The notes beneath the pieces were generated by a model that saw only the letters and a program-made list of their open reading frames with translations, was not told the DNA's origin and made no database searches. A stretch of 64,000 nucleotides of DNA from Dryomyza anilis (taxonomy: Eukaryota > Arthropoda > Insecta > Diptera > Dryomyzidae). This document shows positions 22,201 through 33,171 of this stretch, one piece after another. A program made the position numbers and the translations under genes. The stretch covers positions 4,879,529 to 4,943,528 of the forward strand of contig OX638132.1 in assembly GCA_951804985.1 (NCBI GenBank). The letters run 5' to 3'. Within the stretch, counting starts at the first letter, position 1. Each line of letters begins with the position of its first letter.

Positions 22201-22632
22201 ACCACAATTGAGAACTCTGATTAAATATATGAACTTTTTTTTATCTGTGTAGAGGTGAATGATTAAATGAGAGCGGTGGCATCAACTGAATGCAGTGCCG
22301 CCCAACTTTTGTGACTACAGTGAGTGGTAGTGAAGAGCGGCACCTCTCGAGATGTGGTTGCACTCGATGGAAGAGCAACAATTTCGTTCGCTGATGAACA
22401 GATGAAGTAATCATTGTAAAGCTTGATAAGAGTAGAAATTTAATAAAAAAAACAGGCATTTAAAAGTTTGAAAAATATATTTTCAGCCAAATTTTCGAAC
22501 GGATAAATTCCGATGAAATATTTTGGGATGATTTGTTAAAAGTACTTGATTGAATTTTTCAAGTAAAAAGAGATTTCTTTAAGTTTCTTTAAGTAGGCAA
22601 CTTAAAAAAAATGCAAATACACAAAATATCTC
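22201..22632. other. Unique-looking sequence, no gene seen
   Basis: 22250-22440 has balanced composition and a 72-codon minus-strand frame without a recognisable domain. The remainder is AT-rich. Confidence 0.35.
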
Positions 22633-22858
22633 GAGACAAAATTTCTGGAATTTTTTAGTAATATTTCGAAATATTTACGGAAAACACACAGATAAATGGT
22701 GGTTTGTGGGAAGCAGCGTATAGTAGATTATCAAATTTTAAGGAATTTTAAAGGCAGATATACGGCTGGAATTGGAATAAACAGCTTTTGATACACCTCC
22801 ATCTTCCGTCTGTTTAAAAAAAAATCCCAAAACTGTTTTGAACGTGCCAAAAATGGGG
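22633..22858 (+). mobile_element. Family D MITE
   Basis: Left end GAGACAAAATTTCTGGAA. It includes 'acacacagataaatgg' and 'cagcttttgatac', and ends in 'gccaaaaatgggg', where the usual ATTTTGTCT of the right terminus has been lost. Otherwise near full length. Confidence 0.7.
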
Positions 22859-23316
22859 ATATTACAGTCGCCGAGTCTAGTACATTGTGTAGTTAAATCT
22901 AGTACACTATGTAGTAAAATCAAATTAAATAACTTATTGAAAAATTTTGAAGAAACAACAACAAATTGAAAACACAACACAGGCTATGATCATACGGACC
23001 GTTTCGTATTTTTTAGAACAGACTTTGTTGCAAGAATGACGAGTGGTACCGAAGATCGGTAGAACGAATGTATTTGAGTAACGCATCGGTTTTGCTTTCA
23101 ATGTTGTTGTTATTAATTCGTGTTCATATTGATCTAACCGAAGAGTTCGATCTATATACTGAAACAATGTTTGTGGTTCTCCCATTTATTAGGTCATGGT
23201 CGGGAAATAACCATTGAACATTTCCCTGTCATAACCCGACTAGATACGAAAAACATCGTATATGAACAACATGATCTGGTCATATTCGTGTCTATCCTAA
23301 TAAGATCAATTTTTAC
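22859..23316. other. Unassigned stretch, no gene seen
   Basis: Frames of 80-83 codons on the minus strand show no domain. 23195-23310 contains 'gggaaataaccattgaacat', then 'ttccctgtcat' and 'gaaaaacatcgtatatgaac'. It may be an undated repeat, but no second copy is present in this window. Confidence 0.35.
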
Positions 23317-23317
23317 T

Positions 23318-23690
23318 ACACAGAAAAAAAAATCATCAATATGATGAATTTATTCATAAATATTATGAATTTTTTCACCAAATACCAGATTTATTATATT
23401 AATACCACCGTTAATTAAATGACATATTGATGAATACATTCATTATATATATAAAATTATTCGTACTATCGAACATCATAGTGAAGAACGAAATATTCAA
23501 TACAATGAATTTGAATCGTCATATTGATGAATTGTTCATAATATTTTTTTACGAATTAAAAAAATTTCATTTTGTTTGTAAATAATTCGAAAAAAAGTGT
23601 TGTTTAAAAAATAACAAAAAAAATTGTTTTCAAAAAAAAATTATCCGAAAAAAAATATTAAAAAAAAAATTATATATTTAAGTCAATAGT
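23318..23690 (-). mobile_element. Family A MITE, partial
   Basis: TA then CACAGAAAAAAAAATCATC, followed by the inverse of 18180-18299 and the homopolymer-rich middle ('aattatccgaaaaaaaatat'). The opposite end is missing. Matches 46669-46960 in the same orientation. Confidence 0.7.
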
Positions 23691-24703
23691 TATAACATTT
23701 AAAAGAAATTTTGCAACGAGTTAAATGTAGCAGCATTTTGTTTCCAGAGAAATGTACCATTGAAAATGTCAGAGGTTTAAAAGTAAATGCAGCCAATTGA
23801 ATGAATTAAAAACTACATACTTTAATTTTCATTAAATCTGTAAACTGTAAATTTGCAAACCTTTCATGATAAATACTAATTTCACAATGATTCATTAAAA
23901 AAGAACAACGAGAAATCTACAAATGTTGTGATTGTAGACATTCTTTTCAATTCTATTTAAAGATATTAAAAAAGAGCGATATAAGAATTCCATAAAGAAA
24001 TTCCATACAATGCAAATAAACACATATTTTTTACAATTTTACAAAGCACTTATGACAGAAAGCCACTGAACATATAAACAGATGATATGACAAAAATATA
24101 AAAGAATAAGTAATATAAAAATAATATAAAATGAAAAGCTTAATAAGATTATTAAGAAAAGATTATTATAAAAAGAACAAAAGAGATGAAAAGAAAAAAA
24201 AATACAACGTGAAAACAAATGACTAAGAACTAGATCAAGGCTTAGTGTTCGAGATTTTCTAATCTGTTTCTTGTGAATTATGTCTAGTGAAAAACTTTGC
24301 CATTGACATTTATCAATGTTGCGTCTGTAGGTTGTTAGACATTTTAACAAAGAAGAATAACGAAAAAAAAAATACAAATAAAATCATGGAAAAATCATTA
24401 CAGCGATGTTTATCATGTTTTTTTTGGCACGATGCCAAATTATAAAACTTATAAAACGCATTATTAGACGTAGACCTTGAAGCAGTAGCTACAAAAAAAA
24501 ATACAATATATTACAATTCAATTCAAGACCATCGCCAAGAAGGAGAAACTTAGAAAACAAAAAGAGTAAAAATCAAGTGCATTTATTACGACAATCAGGG
24601 TTTAAAATTGCTCGAGCAATTCCTAAACTCTTGCCTTTTTTAATTTAAAATTTGATTGTGTACTTAGCAAATTTTAAACTTAGGGTGTGTGCGAATTTGT
24701 CTA
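23691..24703. other. AT-rich stretch, no gene seen
   Basis: No repeat family recognised. A 112-codon minus-strand frame at 24039-24377 ends in a hydrophobic low-complexity tail and shows no domain. I consider it composition-driven. Confidence 0.4.
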
Positions 24704-24869
24704 AATCATATTATAATAAATTGTTTACTATAATATGATTTTAGTGACCTTATTATTGTTGAAATAAAATTGAAAACACTATACTTTGATTGTGATAACC
24801 ATGTATGATTGTAAAGACCATAGCATGGTTGTCACGATCATGTCGTAACCATATTATTTCTCTGCATGT
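24704..24869 (+). mobile_element. Family B MITE, right end only
   Basis: Matches 18792-18956 nearly base for base, from 'atcatattataataaattg' to 'attatttctctgcatgtg'. The 21-bp array and left end are absent. The terminus abuts a 197-bp tandem repeat. Confidence 0.8.
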
Positions 24870-24876
24870 GTCATCC

Positions 24877-25545
24877 CATTTGGTTCAATTTAGTCTGCTC
24901 GAAAATTTGCTTTATTGTATAATAACTAGCACTGTATTATCCACAATTTAGTTTAATTATCTAAATTGAAGATTAGACTAAATTTAACGGTTTTTCAGGT
25001 AACCATTTTCGGTAACCGATAATTGTTAAAGTTCGTAATCAATCGATTATAATATTTATGATTGCTGTCATCACATTTGGTTCAATATAGTCGGCACGAA
25101 AATTTACTTAATTGAATAGTAAACACTACATTACCGACAAAATTTAGTTTAATTATCTAAATTAAAGACTAAACTAAATCGAACGGGTTTTCATTCGATC
25201 ATCAGTCGATAACCGGTAATTGTTAAAGACCGTACTCAATCGATTATCATATTTATGATTGCTGTAATCGCATTTGGTTCAATTTAGTCAGCTTGAAAAT
25301 TTGCTTAATTGAATAGTAAACACTACATTACCGACAAAATTTAGTTTAATTATCTAAATTGAAGACCAAACTAAATTGAACCGATTGAAGATTGAATTCA
25401 TTCGGTAACTGGTAATTATTAAAGTCTGCAATCAATCGATTATCATATTTGTGTTTGCTGTCATCCAATTTAGTTCAATTCAGTCTGCTGGAAAATTTGC
25501 ATAATTGAATAGTAAACACTGCATTATCGATCAACCATTTATTTG
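24877..25545. repeat. Tandem repeat, ~197-bp unit, about 3.4 copies
   Basis: 'catttggttcaatttagtc' and close variants occur at 24877, 25074, 25271 and 25466 (spacings 197, 197, 195). Each is followed by 'gaaaatttgcttaattgaat', 'acattaccgacaaaattta', 'taattatctaaattgaaga' and 'atcaatcgattatcatattt'. Non-coding, satellite-like, moderately diverged. Confidence 0.85.
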
Positions 25546-26512
25546 AACACCGTTCATAAATTAAAATAATATAATATTCAAATTATGTATAACTTAAATG
25601 TTAAATATTAAATAAATACCTGAAGATAGTTATTGTCTGCTAAATAAACATAATTTACTACCAAAGAATCGATCAAACAATAATATTGTTCTCAATATTA
25701 TTTAATACTGAATAAAAATTAAATATAAAACTTGAAGATCTTTACGTCTATTCACGTCCGTTTGTTGATTAGAAATTACTTATACAAAACCGTATTTATT
25801 TTCAACTTCCCTGATGTTCGACTTTATTACCTGCTGTTTTAGCTTTAAACTGTATTTTGTCTTGTATTGTGCAAGCAATTAAATCAAATTTTGAGATTTC
25901 GATGATGCGCTTCTCGAACTTCAAAATGTTCAGGGTTAACATTAATAATTTCAAGGTTAAGATCTGCTATTAAAGTGGGCATTTCATAGTCGGAATAAGT
26001 GATTGTGTGCTTCAATTTGAAAGCAAACCAGTTCAATGCCATATCAGCAATAGTTGAATTTTTTGTTCACACAACAATAGTCGAAATATTAAATAGAAGA
26101 TCGACAAACATTTTAACTTATTGCTGTGAAAAGTACTGACTCAACAATAATTGTATAGATTTTTTTTTCATAAGTAGTACCAGTTTGTATTCAAATAGTC
26201 AATTATGGTGCAACTTTTTAAATGTCGACGATTACATTTTGATGTTTTAGCTAACAAAAAAATAGATCAAGAAGTCTATTTAACAATAGAAAAGCATTTC
26301 TTTTATAAAATACTAACTAGAATTGAAGTTGATAAATTGAATTTCATAAAGAGTGTTTAAACTAAACTCAAAAGAGAACAATTTGAAATACCCTAATTTT
26401 AATTACCTCTAATTATAAAAAAATGTTTTGAAATAAAATAGTAACATAGATCGTCGCATAGGGTTAAAAAATTCAGCGCATTTTATGATGAATTCAAAAA
26501 GAATTTTATATA
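25546..26512. other. AT-rich stretch, no gene seen
   Basis: No frame of note and no family match. 25900-26060 has slightly higher G+C but no supported feature. Confidence 0.4.
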
Positions 26513-26516
26513 TTAA

Positions 26517-26600
26517 CCCATTAACGACTTTTGGATAGAATAATACCCTGTGAAGGTAGCGCAAATTAGTTTTCATGGACTATTCAAAAATAATTTTAAG
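26517..26600 (-). mobile_element. piggyBac-like MITE, one end
   Basis: TTAA followed by CCCATTAACGACTTTTGG and 'atagaataatacc', matching the inverse of the right end of the element at 28947-29688. No second end is found; the sequence becomes unrelated by about 26600. Confidence 0.55.
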
Positions 26601-26754
26601 GTCATATAGTAGTGTATAGTGTGGGGTTTAGTATACAAGGGGTTTAGTATAGGGTTAGTTTGAAAATTGCATGGACATGCCTCTGGTATATTGGGGAATA
26701 TTTTTCTTGGTGTGGCTTTAGGTGTTTTTCTGTCTGAGTTTATTTACCTGGTAT

Positions 26755-27330
26755 ACAGTTGTGATTTTCTAATAGTTCTGAAGCATTTCTTAGATCGCAT
26801 TTGTTACTGAAATCGTGGGACCCCCGAAAGCCATTACCTGAGACAAAATTTCTGGCCTTTTTCAGGTATATTTCGGGGATAATACCGGCAAACGCACAGC
26901 TAAATGGAATATCTTGGGAAGTGTAAAATTTGACGACTTTTTAATGGCAGATTCACGCCATATTTTGAGAATATTCAGAAAACAGACAGCTTTTGATACA
27001 AACTCCGCCTTTGTCTGTTTCAAATATGTCGAAGAAATGTTTCTGAACTGCCTCGACCCTGCCAAAAATTTTGTCTGGGGGTACCTCGAAAGACATTTCC
27101 CCGAAGCCATTTCCCTGAAACAAATTGACATTTCCCCGAAATAGACACTTCTCCGAATGGACATTTGCCCGAAACGGACACTTCCACGAAATTCCTCGAA
27201 TGGACATTTCCCCGAAATGGAGATTCCCCTAAACGGACAGTTATGATTTTCTAATAGTTCTAAAGCATTTCTTAGATCGCATTTGTTACGAAATGGTAGG
27301 ACCCCCCGAAAGTTATTACCTCGAAAGACA
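26755..27330. repeat. Duplicated ~237-bp segment; copy 1 carries a MITE
   Basis: 'acagttgtgattttctaata' at 26755 and 'acagttatgattttctaata' at 27238 start two copies that run through 'catttcttagatcgcatttg' to 'gacatttccccgaagccatt'. The offset is 483 bp, or about 237 bp after removing the family D MITE (242 bp plus 5-bp duplication) from copy 1. Copy 2 keeps the uninterrupted target. Confidence 0.8.
26840..27081 (+). mobile_element. Intact family D MITE with 5-bp target duplication
   Basis: 242 bp. Left end GAGACAAAATTTCTGGC, right end GCCAAAAATTTTGTCTGG. TACCT flanks both sides (26835-26839, 27082-27086), and the duplicate segment at 27310-27320 shows one TACCT with no insert. The 76-codon frame inside is not a transposase. 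It serves here as the family reference. Confidence 0.85.
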
Positions 27331-27480
27331 TTTCCCCGAAGCCATTTCCCTGAAAGACATTTCCCTGAATGGACATTTCGCCGAAATAGATACTATTCCG
27401 AAATTGACACTTCTACGAATGGACATTTCACGAAACGGACACTTCCACAAAATGGACATTTCTTCGAAAAGTGGCCGGAA
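27087..27480. repeat. Degenerate 17-18-bp minisatellite
   Basis: Repeats of 'gacatttccccgaaatg' with variants ('gacacttctccgaatg', 'gacatttgcccgaaacg'), interrupted by the duplicated unique segment at 27238-27310. The overlapping frames on both strands repeat short peptides such as HFPE and FREM and are not genes. Confidence 0.8.
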
Positions 27481-27880
27481 AGTGCAAAAAGACCGCAAAA
27501 AATGTTATTGCATATATCGATAGCAGACATCGTTGGAAGTCGATTGGTATCATTTGGGAAGATCCATTTTTTTTCAAAATAAATAAATTGGCGAACATTT
27601 TTTTTACGAATTTTTCAAAACAAAAAATTATTTCAAAAATACAAATTCGAAAAATATATTTCCTTAAAATATTATATATGAAAAAATTACTAGGAAAAGT
27701 GGGCGGAAAGTGCGACAAAAAAAACGCAAAAAATTGCAGACATCGTTGGAAATCGATTGGTACAATCGAGTGGTCCATTTTTTTTCTTTTAATAAAATAA
27801 TTGACGGAAATTTGTTTACGATTTTTTCGAAAATATATTTTTTTTTTTCGAAAATACAAATCGAAAAATATAATGCCTTA
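27476..27880. repeat. Two-copy tandem repeat, ~215-230 bp
   Basis: 'gcagacatcgttggaagtcg' at 27523 and 'gcagacatcgttggaaatcg' at 27737, each preceded by a 'cggaaagtgc..aaa..cgcaaaaaa' block and followed by a 'gtccattttttttc' type run and 'acaaattcgaaaaatat'. An indel makes the offset vary between 214 and 228. Confidence 0.75.
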
Positions 27881-28942
27881 AAAATTAAAATTGGAAAAAA
27901 AAATCAACAAAAAATATAATGTGTAAAAAAAAAATTTGAAAAAAATCCGAAAAACTTTTTTTTGTAAAAAAAAATGTGTCCGAAAATTTTTGTTCGAAAA
28001 AAAAAAATTGTCCAAATAATTTTTTTTTTATTGAAATTTGAATATTATTATTGAAGTAAAATTTTAGTACGATTTTGACTGGAATCGTATTAGAAATTGC
28101 AGGAATGTGTGAAAGATACTCGAATTTCAAAATGGAAATATGTACATGTTTTATATTGCTTTTCAATAATTTTACATTTAAAATAAATATATAATTTTTT
28201 TGCTATTTTCTATTCACATCCAATGTATCTATTTTCAGAAACAACTTTAGCATCTACTCACCACAGACTGCCATAAAATGAATGCTAATTAAATAATTTG
28301 TTAATATTTGCCAAATACACATCAAAGTGCACACAAACCACAAATATCATAAAAATAATGGAAGCATTTAGGCTTTGTTTTTCTTGAAATTAAAATGTGT
28401 GAATTATGGAAATATTTACTCAATAGTAAAAACAACAACCACAAGTGTAAGGTTTGTGAACCCTCATGCGATAATAATTAGCAGCTCACTAAAAATAAAT
28501 ATTACGAACGTGATCTATTGAAGCTTTTTGCATGTGAGCGCTAATAAAAGCGATCTAAAATAAAACAAAAATCACCGTTATTAGCCGCACTAAATTCAGC
28601 AGCAGAACGATCTTGTGTAGGTGATAAAATATTCTTCATTATCGTGGCAAACTAATGGGAGCAACGTGTGTAGACAAAAAAAAACATCTTCAATCTATGA
28701 AGCCGCATATTCAAATGATAAATGGTAAAAATATTACGTCATAGAGTAGATAGAAATGTTTTAAAATGCGGAAGCATTAAAGATTTTCAAACAAAACTGA
28801 TGATTCTTCATAATACAATTTATTAGAACACTTTTAAACAAATGTAGAGAGTATGTATATAAAACAGTTTTAACAAAAACAAAACTGCTTTAAGTAAATA
28901 CAAAACATTTCATAATAATCTTTTTGTATTAATTTGCTCTTT
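27881..28942. other. AT-rich stretch; possible acceptor at 28239
   Basis: 27880-28050 is A/T homopolymer-rich. 28230-28700 looks unique. A pyrimidine-rich 'aatgtatctattttcag' ends at 28238. The 54 bases after it can read NNFSIYSPQTAIK then stop, but there is no independent support. Nothing else seen. Confidence 0.3.
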
Positions 28943-28946
28943 TTAA

Positions 28947-29688
28947 CCCATTAATGACGGACACTACCGATTTTTTCGTTCGATTTTGAAAATATTTTGA
29001 ATATTAGTATTGACATGGTATTATTGTTTTATGCACCAAAACAATACTGTATTAAAAAAGAAAATAAATACATATGTATTTGATTTACGACAAAAACAAA
29101 TACATTTGTTTTTACTACATTCATGTAGTTGTTTTGGTATGGAAAATAACTACAAAAAACTAAAAATTGAAATACATTTGTTTTAAAAATACAATTTGGT
29201 AAAAAGTAAAATTATTACTACATATAAATTTAATTATACTACATTCTGTATTTATTTAACTAAATGAAAAATTTACAAATATTGTTTGATTAAACTGTGA
29301 ACTGGAGTGGCTCTGTGCATAGATGAGTGCACACCTAGGCCATAAAGTTGGCCCTTTGTGACCCCAAACACTACAAATATTACTACATATGCATTTAATT
29401 TGACAATGTTATGTAATTAAGTATATAACTTCAAGATACATACGGTTATTAGACACTAAAAGTGATTTTCGATTTTATACCAATTTTTCTAAGCCTCAAT
29501 CATAGAAATATTCCTAATTTGTAAATTTCATTACTGTACTATATAACCTCAAAATTATTTTTCAATAATCCCATCCAGTATCTGTCCATAACAACCAATT
29601 CGCAATACCTTTCACCTGGTCTTAGCTAGAGTTAATTCCAAGATTGCTTCATTTAGGAGTAATATTCTATCCAATAGCCGTTAATGGG
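28947..29688 (+). mobile_element. piggyBac-like MITE (TTAA-flanked)
   Basis: TTAA at 28943-28946 and 29689-29692 flank termini CCCATTAATGACGG and CCGTTAATGGG. TTAA duplication with termini beginning CCC is the signature of the piggyBac superfamily. 742 bp, no transposase frame, so non-autonomous. One more end of the family is at 26517. Homology beyond the first 15-20 bp was not tested. Confidence 0.7.
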
Positions 29689-29692
29689 TTAA

Positions 29693-30419
29693 TAAACAAA
29701 ATATATACAATTAATTATGTAGTTCCACTGTAATATTCAGTAAACAATTTTAACAATAACAAAAAATTAGCTTTATCAGCTGATAAAAATATCAATATAA
29801 TAAATAATGGATTTAATTTTTTTTGTAGCCAATGAAAAATGTTCTTATTAAAGACTCATGTTTAGTAGAAATTTTAGTTAAAGCACTAGAAAATTTCCAT
29901 GAATCACAATGTTTTAAAACAATAACGAAACACAAGCACCTATCTCAGTTCCGTGAATGTTGTACCCAGAAAAGCGGAATACGGTAAAAACTTTATGCAA
30001 ATTCATTGTTACTATTTTGTTTGAATTATTATCAACATGCAAATGAAGTCAACTATTAGCATCCACAAAATAAAATAAAAAACAAAAAGAAAAACTAGAT
30101 GACGACACGGTAGTTAAAGTCACTAATTAAACTGACATGCAGCAAACATGTGCAAGAAGACAAAGAAAATAGTGTCGGAGAAAAGTTAAAAGTCAATAAA
30201 TGCCATTTTGCAGATTTATGCAAAGACAATTTAACGTTTTTAGTTGACATAGACGTTGTACCGACTAAGACATCCCCATCGGAAAGTTGCGTATTTATGA
30301 TTTATATTTATTGTGGGAGAAACTAAAATTTATTAAAATTCTAAAACATTGTTAGGAAATTAATTTGTACTATACTGTGTTCAAAATTATTCGGAACATT
30401 TATAGGTATATATATATAT
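29693..30419. other. AT-rich stretch, no gene seen
   Basis: No recognisable frame or repeat. Ends in a short (TA)n run at 30404-30418 next to the solo LTR. Confidence 0.4.
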
Positions 30420-30423
30420 GTAT

Positions 30424-30930
30424 TGTTACCAAAATTCAATCTACGGAAAACTGTTTTACAAGTTCTTATATCTGGATTATGTACAAAATAAAAACACACT
30501 TATGTTTGATTTAAATTAGAACAATTAATTTTATTAATTCACATTAGCTAACAACTTTACTAATTACAAATTCTAACAACTGCTGCATGTCCACAATTTC
30601 ACATGAATTGATCACACATGTGATGCACTCGACCACATTCCAATTACTACTGAAGTGCTCTGATGCTGCGCCCTTATATACAGCATGTATCAGTTCGACA
30701 CATTTCGACAAGCTTCGACATGTTTCGAAAACCTTCTAATCGTTTCGTGAATGACGCATGCTATTTGGCACTCATGTGTTTCAATGTGCTGATCTTCAAT
30801 CTCTTTCTCGCACATTGTATAGTGCGCTGAATGATCATCCGTCTCTTTCTAACACATTTCTTAGGGCGCTGAATTTTCTTGCGTCTCATTTACTCCTGCA
30901 CAGTGGAGCAAATTACCTATTTTCAAAACA
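30424..30930 (-). mobile_element. Solo LTR of an LTR retrotransposon
   Basis: 507 bp bounded by GTAT on both sides (30420-30423, 30931-30934), a 4-bp target duplication. Read on the minus strand it starts TGTTTTG and ends GGTAACA. It carries TATATAAGGGCGC (inverse at about 30669-30680), consistent with an LTR promoter, and an AATAAA-type signal in 'aattaataaaattaatt'. It aligns throughout with 52048-52558. No internal gag/pol sequence is adjacent, so this is an LTR-LTR recombination product. A 4-bp duplication fits Ty3/gypsy- or Bel-type elements; the class is not proven. Confidence 0.85.
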
Positions 30931-30934
30931 GTAT

Positions 30935-31762
30935 ATTATAAATATGGAACAAAACTAATATTAGCAAAAAATAAAACTGGAACCGAATTGAAATTGGTTC
31001 CAGTTGAATCAAATTGTTCCAACGAAAATATTAAGCATTATAGACATCATCTTCTTTGAAAATAATAAAATTGTGTATGAATGTTCTCTCATTTTAAACT
31101 TCGAACTCTTCGAACCTGACCTGACTTTTAGGGTTCCCGAAATATGGCGACTTGAAAAGTGAAAAAAATAGTTAAAAAATTAATAGCGATTATCTTAAAA
31201 AGTTTACATATGAGGTCAGTTTAGGTATCGTTTGAAAGGTATTCAGATGACATTAATATGACATATAAATTGATTTGAGAAGCTATATCTCAAAATCCAA
31301 TATTTTTAAATTTATCAGTTTATGTGATTTCAATAACTTTCAAACGATATTTGATTTGACCTTCCATATGAATCACTATATGAAATAAACGCAATTATGG
31401 TAACTAACCTTTGTGAATTTTGAAATACTTTCATTTAAGTCAATATATTTCGGAAAAAAGATTATTTTATTAAAGTACCACATCTGTACCAAGATTTAAC
31501 TTGAGATATGCTCAAATTGAGTTATTAAAACCATCGTAATCCTTATATAGTTTGAGTTTCTTATATTATGAATCATGCAAGCTATTAATAAAAAAATGTA
31601 TTCTACTGAAATTCAAAAACAAAAAAGTCAACTTTTGCTAATCGAGTCTGTCGATTTTTATTTTTAGTATCTTAAAATCATAATTCATCAATTTCCAATA
31701 AAACAACAAAAAACCCTAATTCAAAAGTAGTGACTACATCAAAAGATACAGAGTTTTAGTCG
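30935..31762. other. AT-rich stretch, no gene seen
   Basis: No repeat family or protein recognised. 31120-31440 includes 'ctttcaaacgatatttgatt' and its near inverse 'ggtatcgtttgaaaggtatt', hinting at a folded repeat, but I could not define ends. Confidence 0.35.
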
Positions 31763-31942
31763 ATGAAAAACGTTTCGATTAAAGTATTAAATTCAGATTA
31801 TAAAGTAACAGAATACAGATCTATTTATGTCAAGAATTATGACATGAATTATGCAGTCATTAAAGGCACCGTCAATACAAAAAGCCTTTCGTACATGTCG
31901 TTCATCGATGATGTTTTTGAGAACGAATCAAATTCGATTTGA
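31763..31942 (+). CDS. Short open frame of unknown origin, coding-like
   Basis: 59 codons from an ATG preceded by in-frame TAG. The frame includes SDYKVTEYRSIYVKNYDMNY and AVIKGTVNTKSL. Residue use is mixed rather than low-complexity, and the block is duplicated just downstream (31943-32095), where one reading aligns as AVFKDTVETASFLYASVIDN with a one-base shift upstream. This could be a decayed fragment of a gene or transposon protein, or chance in a tandem repeat. I do not recognise it. Confidence 0.2.
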   Translation: MKNVSIKVLNSDYKVTEYRSIYVKNYDMNYAVIKGTVNTKSLSYMSFIDDVFENESNSI

Positions 31943-32095
31943 TTTTCGGATTACATACTAAGAGAATTCATATCAATGACAAGAATACTGACATGTTCTC
32001 GATGCAGTCTTCAAAGACACCGTGGAAACAGCAAGCTTTTTGTACGCGTCAGTCATCGATAATGTTGTTGGGAGTTGGGGTTGATTTCGAACAAC
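31790..32095. repeat. Two-copy tandem repeat, ~150 bp
   Basis: 'aagaattatgacatg' at 31832 and 'aagaatactgacatg' at 31981 begin matching blocks that continue through 'gcagtc', 'caccgt', 'gtacatgtcgttcatcgat' / 'gtacgcgtcagtcatcgat' and 'aatgttgtt'. Identity looks about 70%, so this is an old duplication. Confidence 0.65.
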
Positions 32096-32268
32096 ACATT
32101 TCAACAATTTCATGCAAATGTATGCACTTTGAAGACTTTAAGATTACGTCACTACTCGGCATGACAGACTGTTTTTTTTGGACAAACAGCAGGAAGATAG
32201 ACATGCCAAGAGGTAGAAAACATAAACAATGCAAGTGTAAGCTGGTAGCTCTAGCTGTATATTTGCAT

Positions 32269-32836
32269 ACATGGTTGCCAACTTTGTGAAAATCAGTGAA
32301 TTTTTGCTTGAACTTAAAATAAATAATGCGTAGGTAATTTTTTCATTCATTTGAAAATTCATTTTACTTACAAATTATTTGACTCTTGTGTGATATTTGA
32401 AAAAATTAAATAATTTTGCTGCAAAATCATTTATATTTATGGAACATCTGCATTTATTAATATTTTATTGTTTTCAATATCACAATTTTTTCTCATTTCA
32501 CAAAATACGACACCAAGAAACATGCCCCAGAGCTACTCTCAAATACAACACTTGTGGTATTTCACTTTTATAAGGAATGCAGCAACAAATTGACGTTTCT
32601 GTGTTATTGTGTCGTATATACACTACATGGTATGAATACCATACTAAAATACGATGAACTGTGAATACGCTAATTGTTTGTTTAGTGTAGTATAATATTA
32701 TTATAAGTTGATGCTTAGCTTTATAGCAGTAAATATATGATTTACGCAAAATTATCTTTTATTAAATATTTTTCTTTTTATGGGATTTTGTTAATCTATG
32801 CGGAATAAAATCTTTTAATTAAGTTGGCAACCATGT
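32269..32836. mobile_element. Interval bounded by perfect 16-bp inverted repeats
   Basis: ACATGGTTGCCAACTT at 32269-32284 and AAGTTGGCAACCATGT at 32821-32836 are exact inverse complements, 568 bp edge to edge. The interior is AT-rich with no frame of note. It looks like a MITE, but no second copy in the window and no clear target duplication support that. Confidence 0.45.
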
Positions 32837-33169
32837 TGTCCATGAGTGTGTCAACTGTTGCTTTATCGGCTTGAGTGATGACTGTAATTAAGAAGTTGCT
32901 GCACGCTACCGGGTGGGTATGTCCGTCAATTCGTCCGCCCCTCAATTCGTCCGACAGTCACAAAGACAGTCAATCAGTCAGACATTTTACATACGGTTAT
33001 TGTGCGCAAATATTTGTTCAAGTTTGTAGCAATATCTAGCTCGCGTTAAGCATGTTGGCCAAGTTATACTAACGGTTTAAACTAAGCAGGGCAGCAACAG
33101 CAGCAGTTAAACAGAATAGCTGCACTCAAAATAAATAGTTTGATATTTGTACAAAATTCTGATTGTAAA
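32837..33169. other. Unique sequence, no gene seen
   Basis: Moderate base balance with TCCGTC/GTCAGTC words near 32920-32990. No frame or repeat family recognised. Confidence 0.35.
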
Positions 33170-33171
33170 TA

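Noticed and set aside
27283..27582. 99-codon plus-strand frame with HFPE-like repeats
   Set aside because: Comes from the 17-18-bp minisatellite and spans its junction with another repeat.
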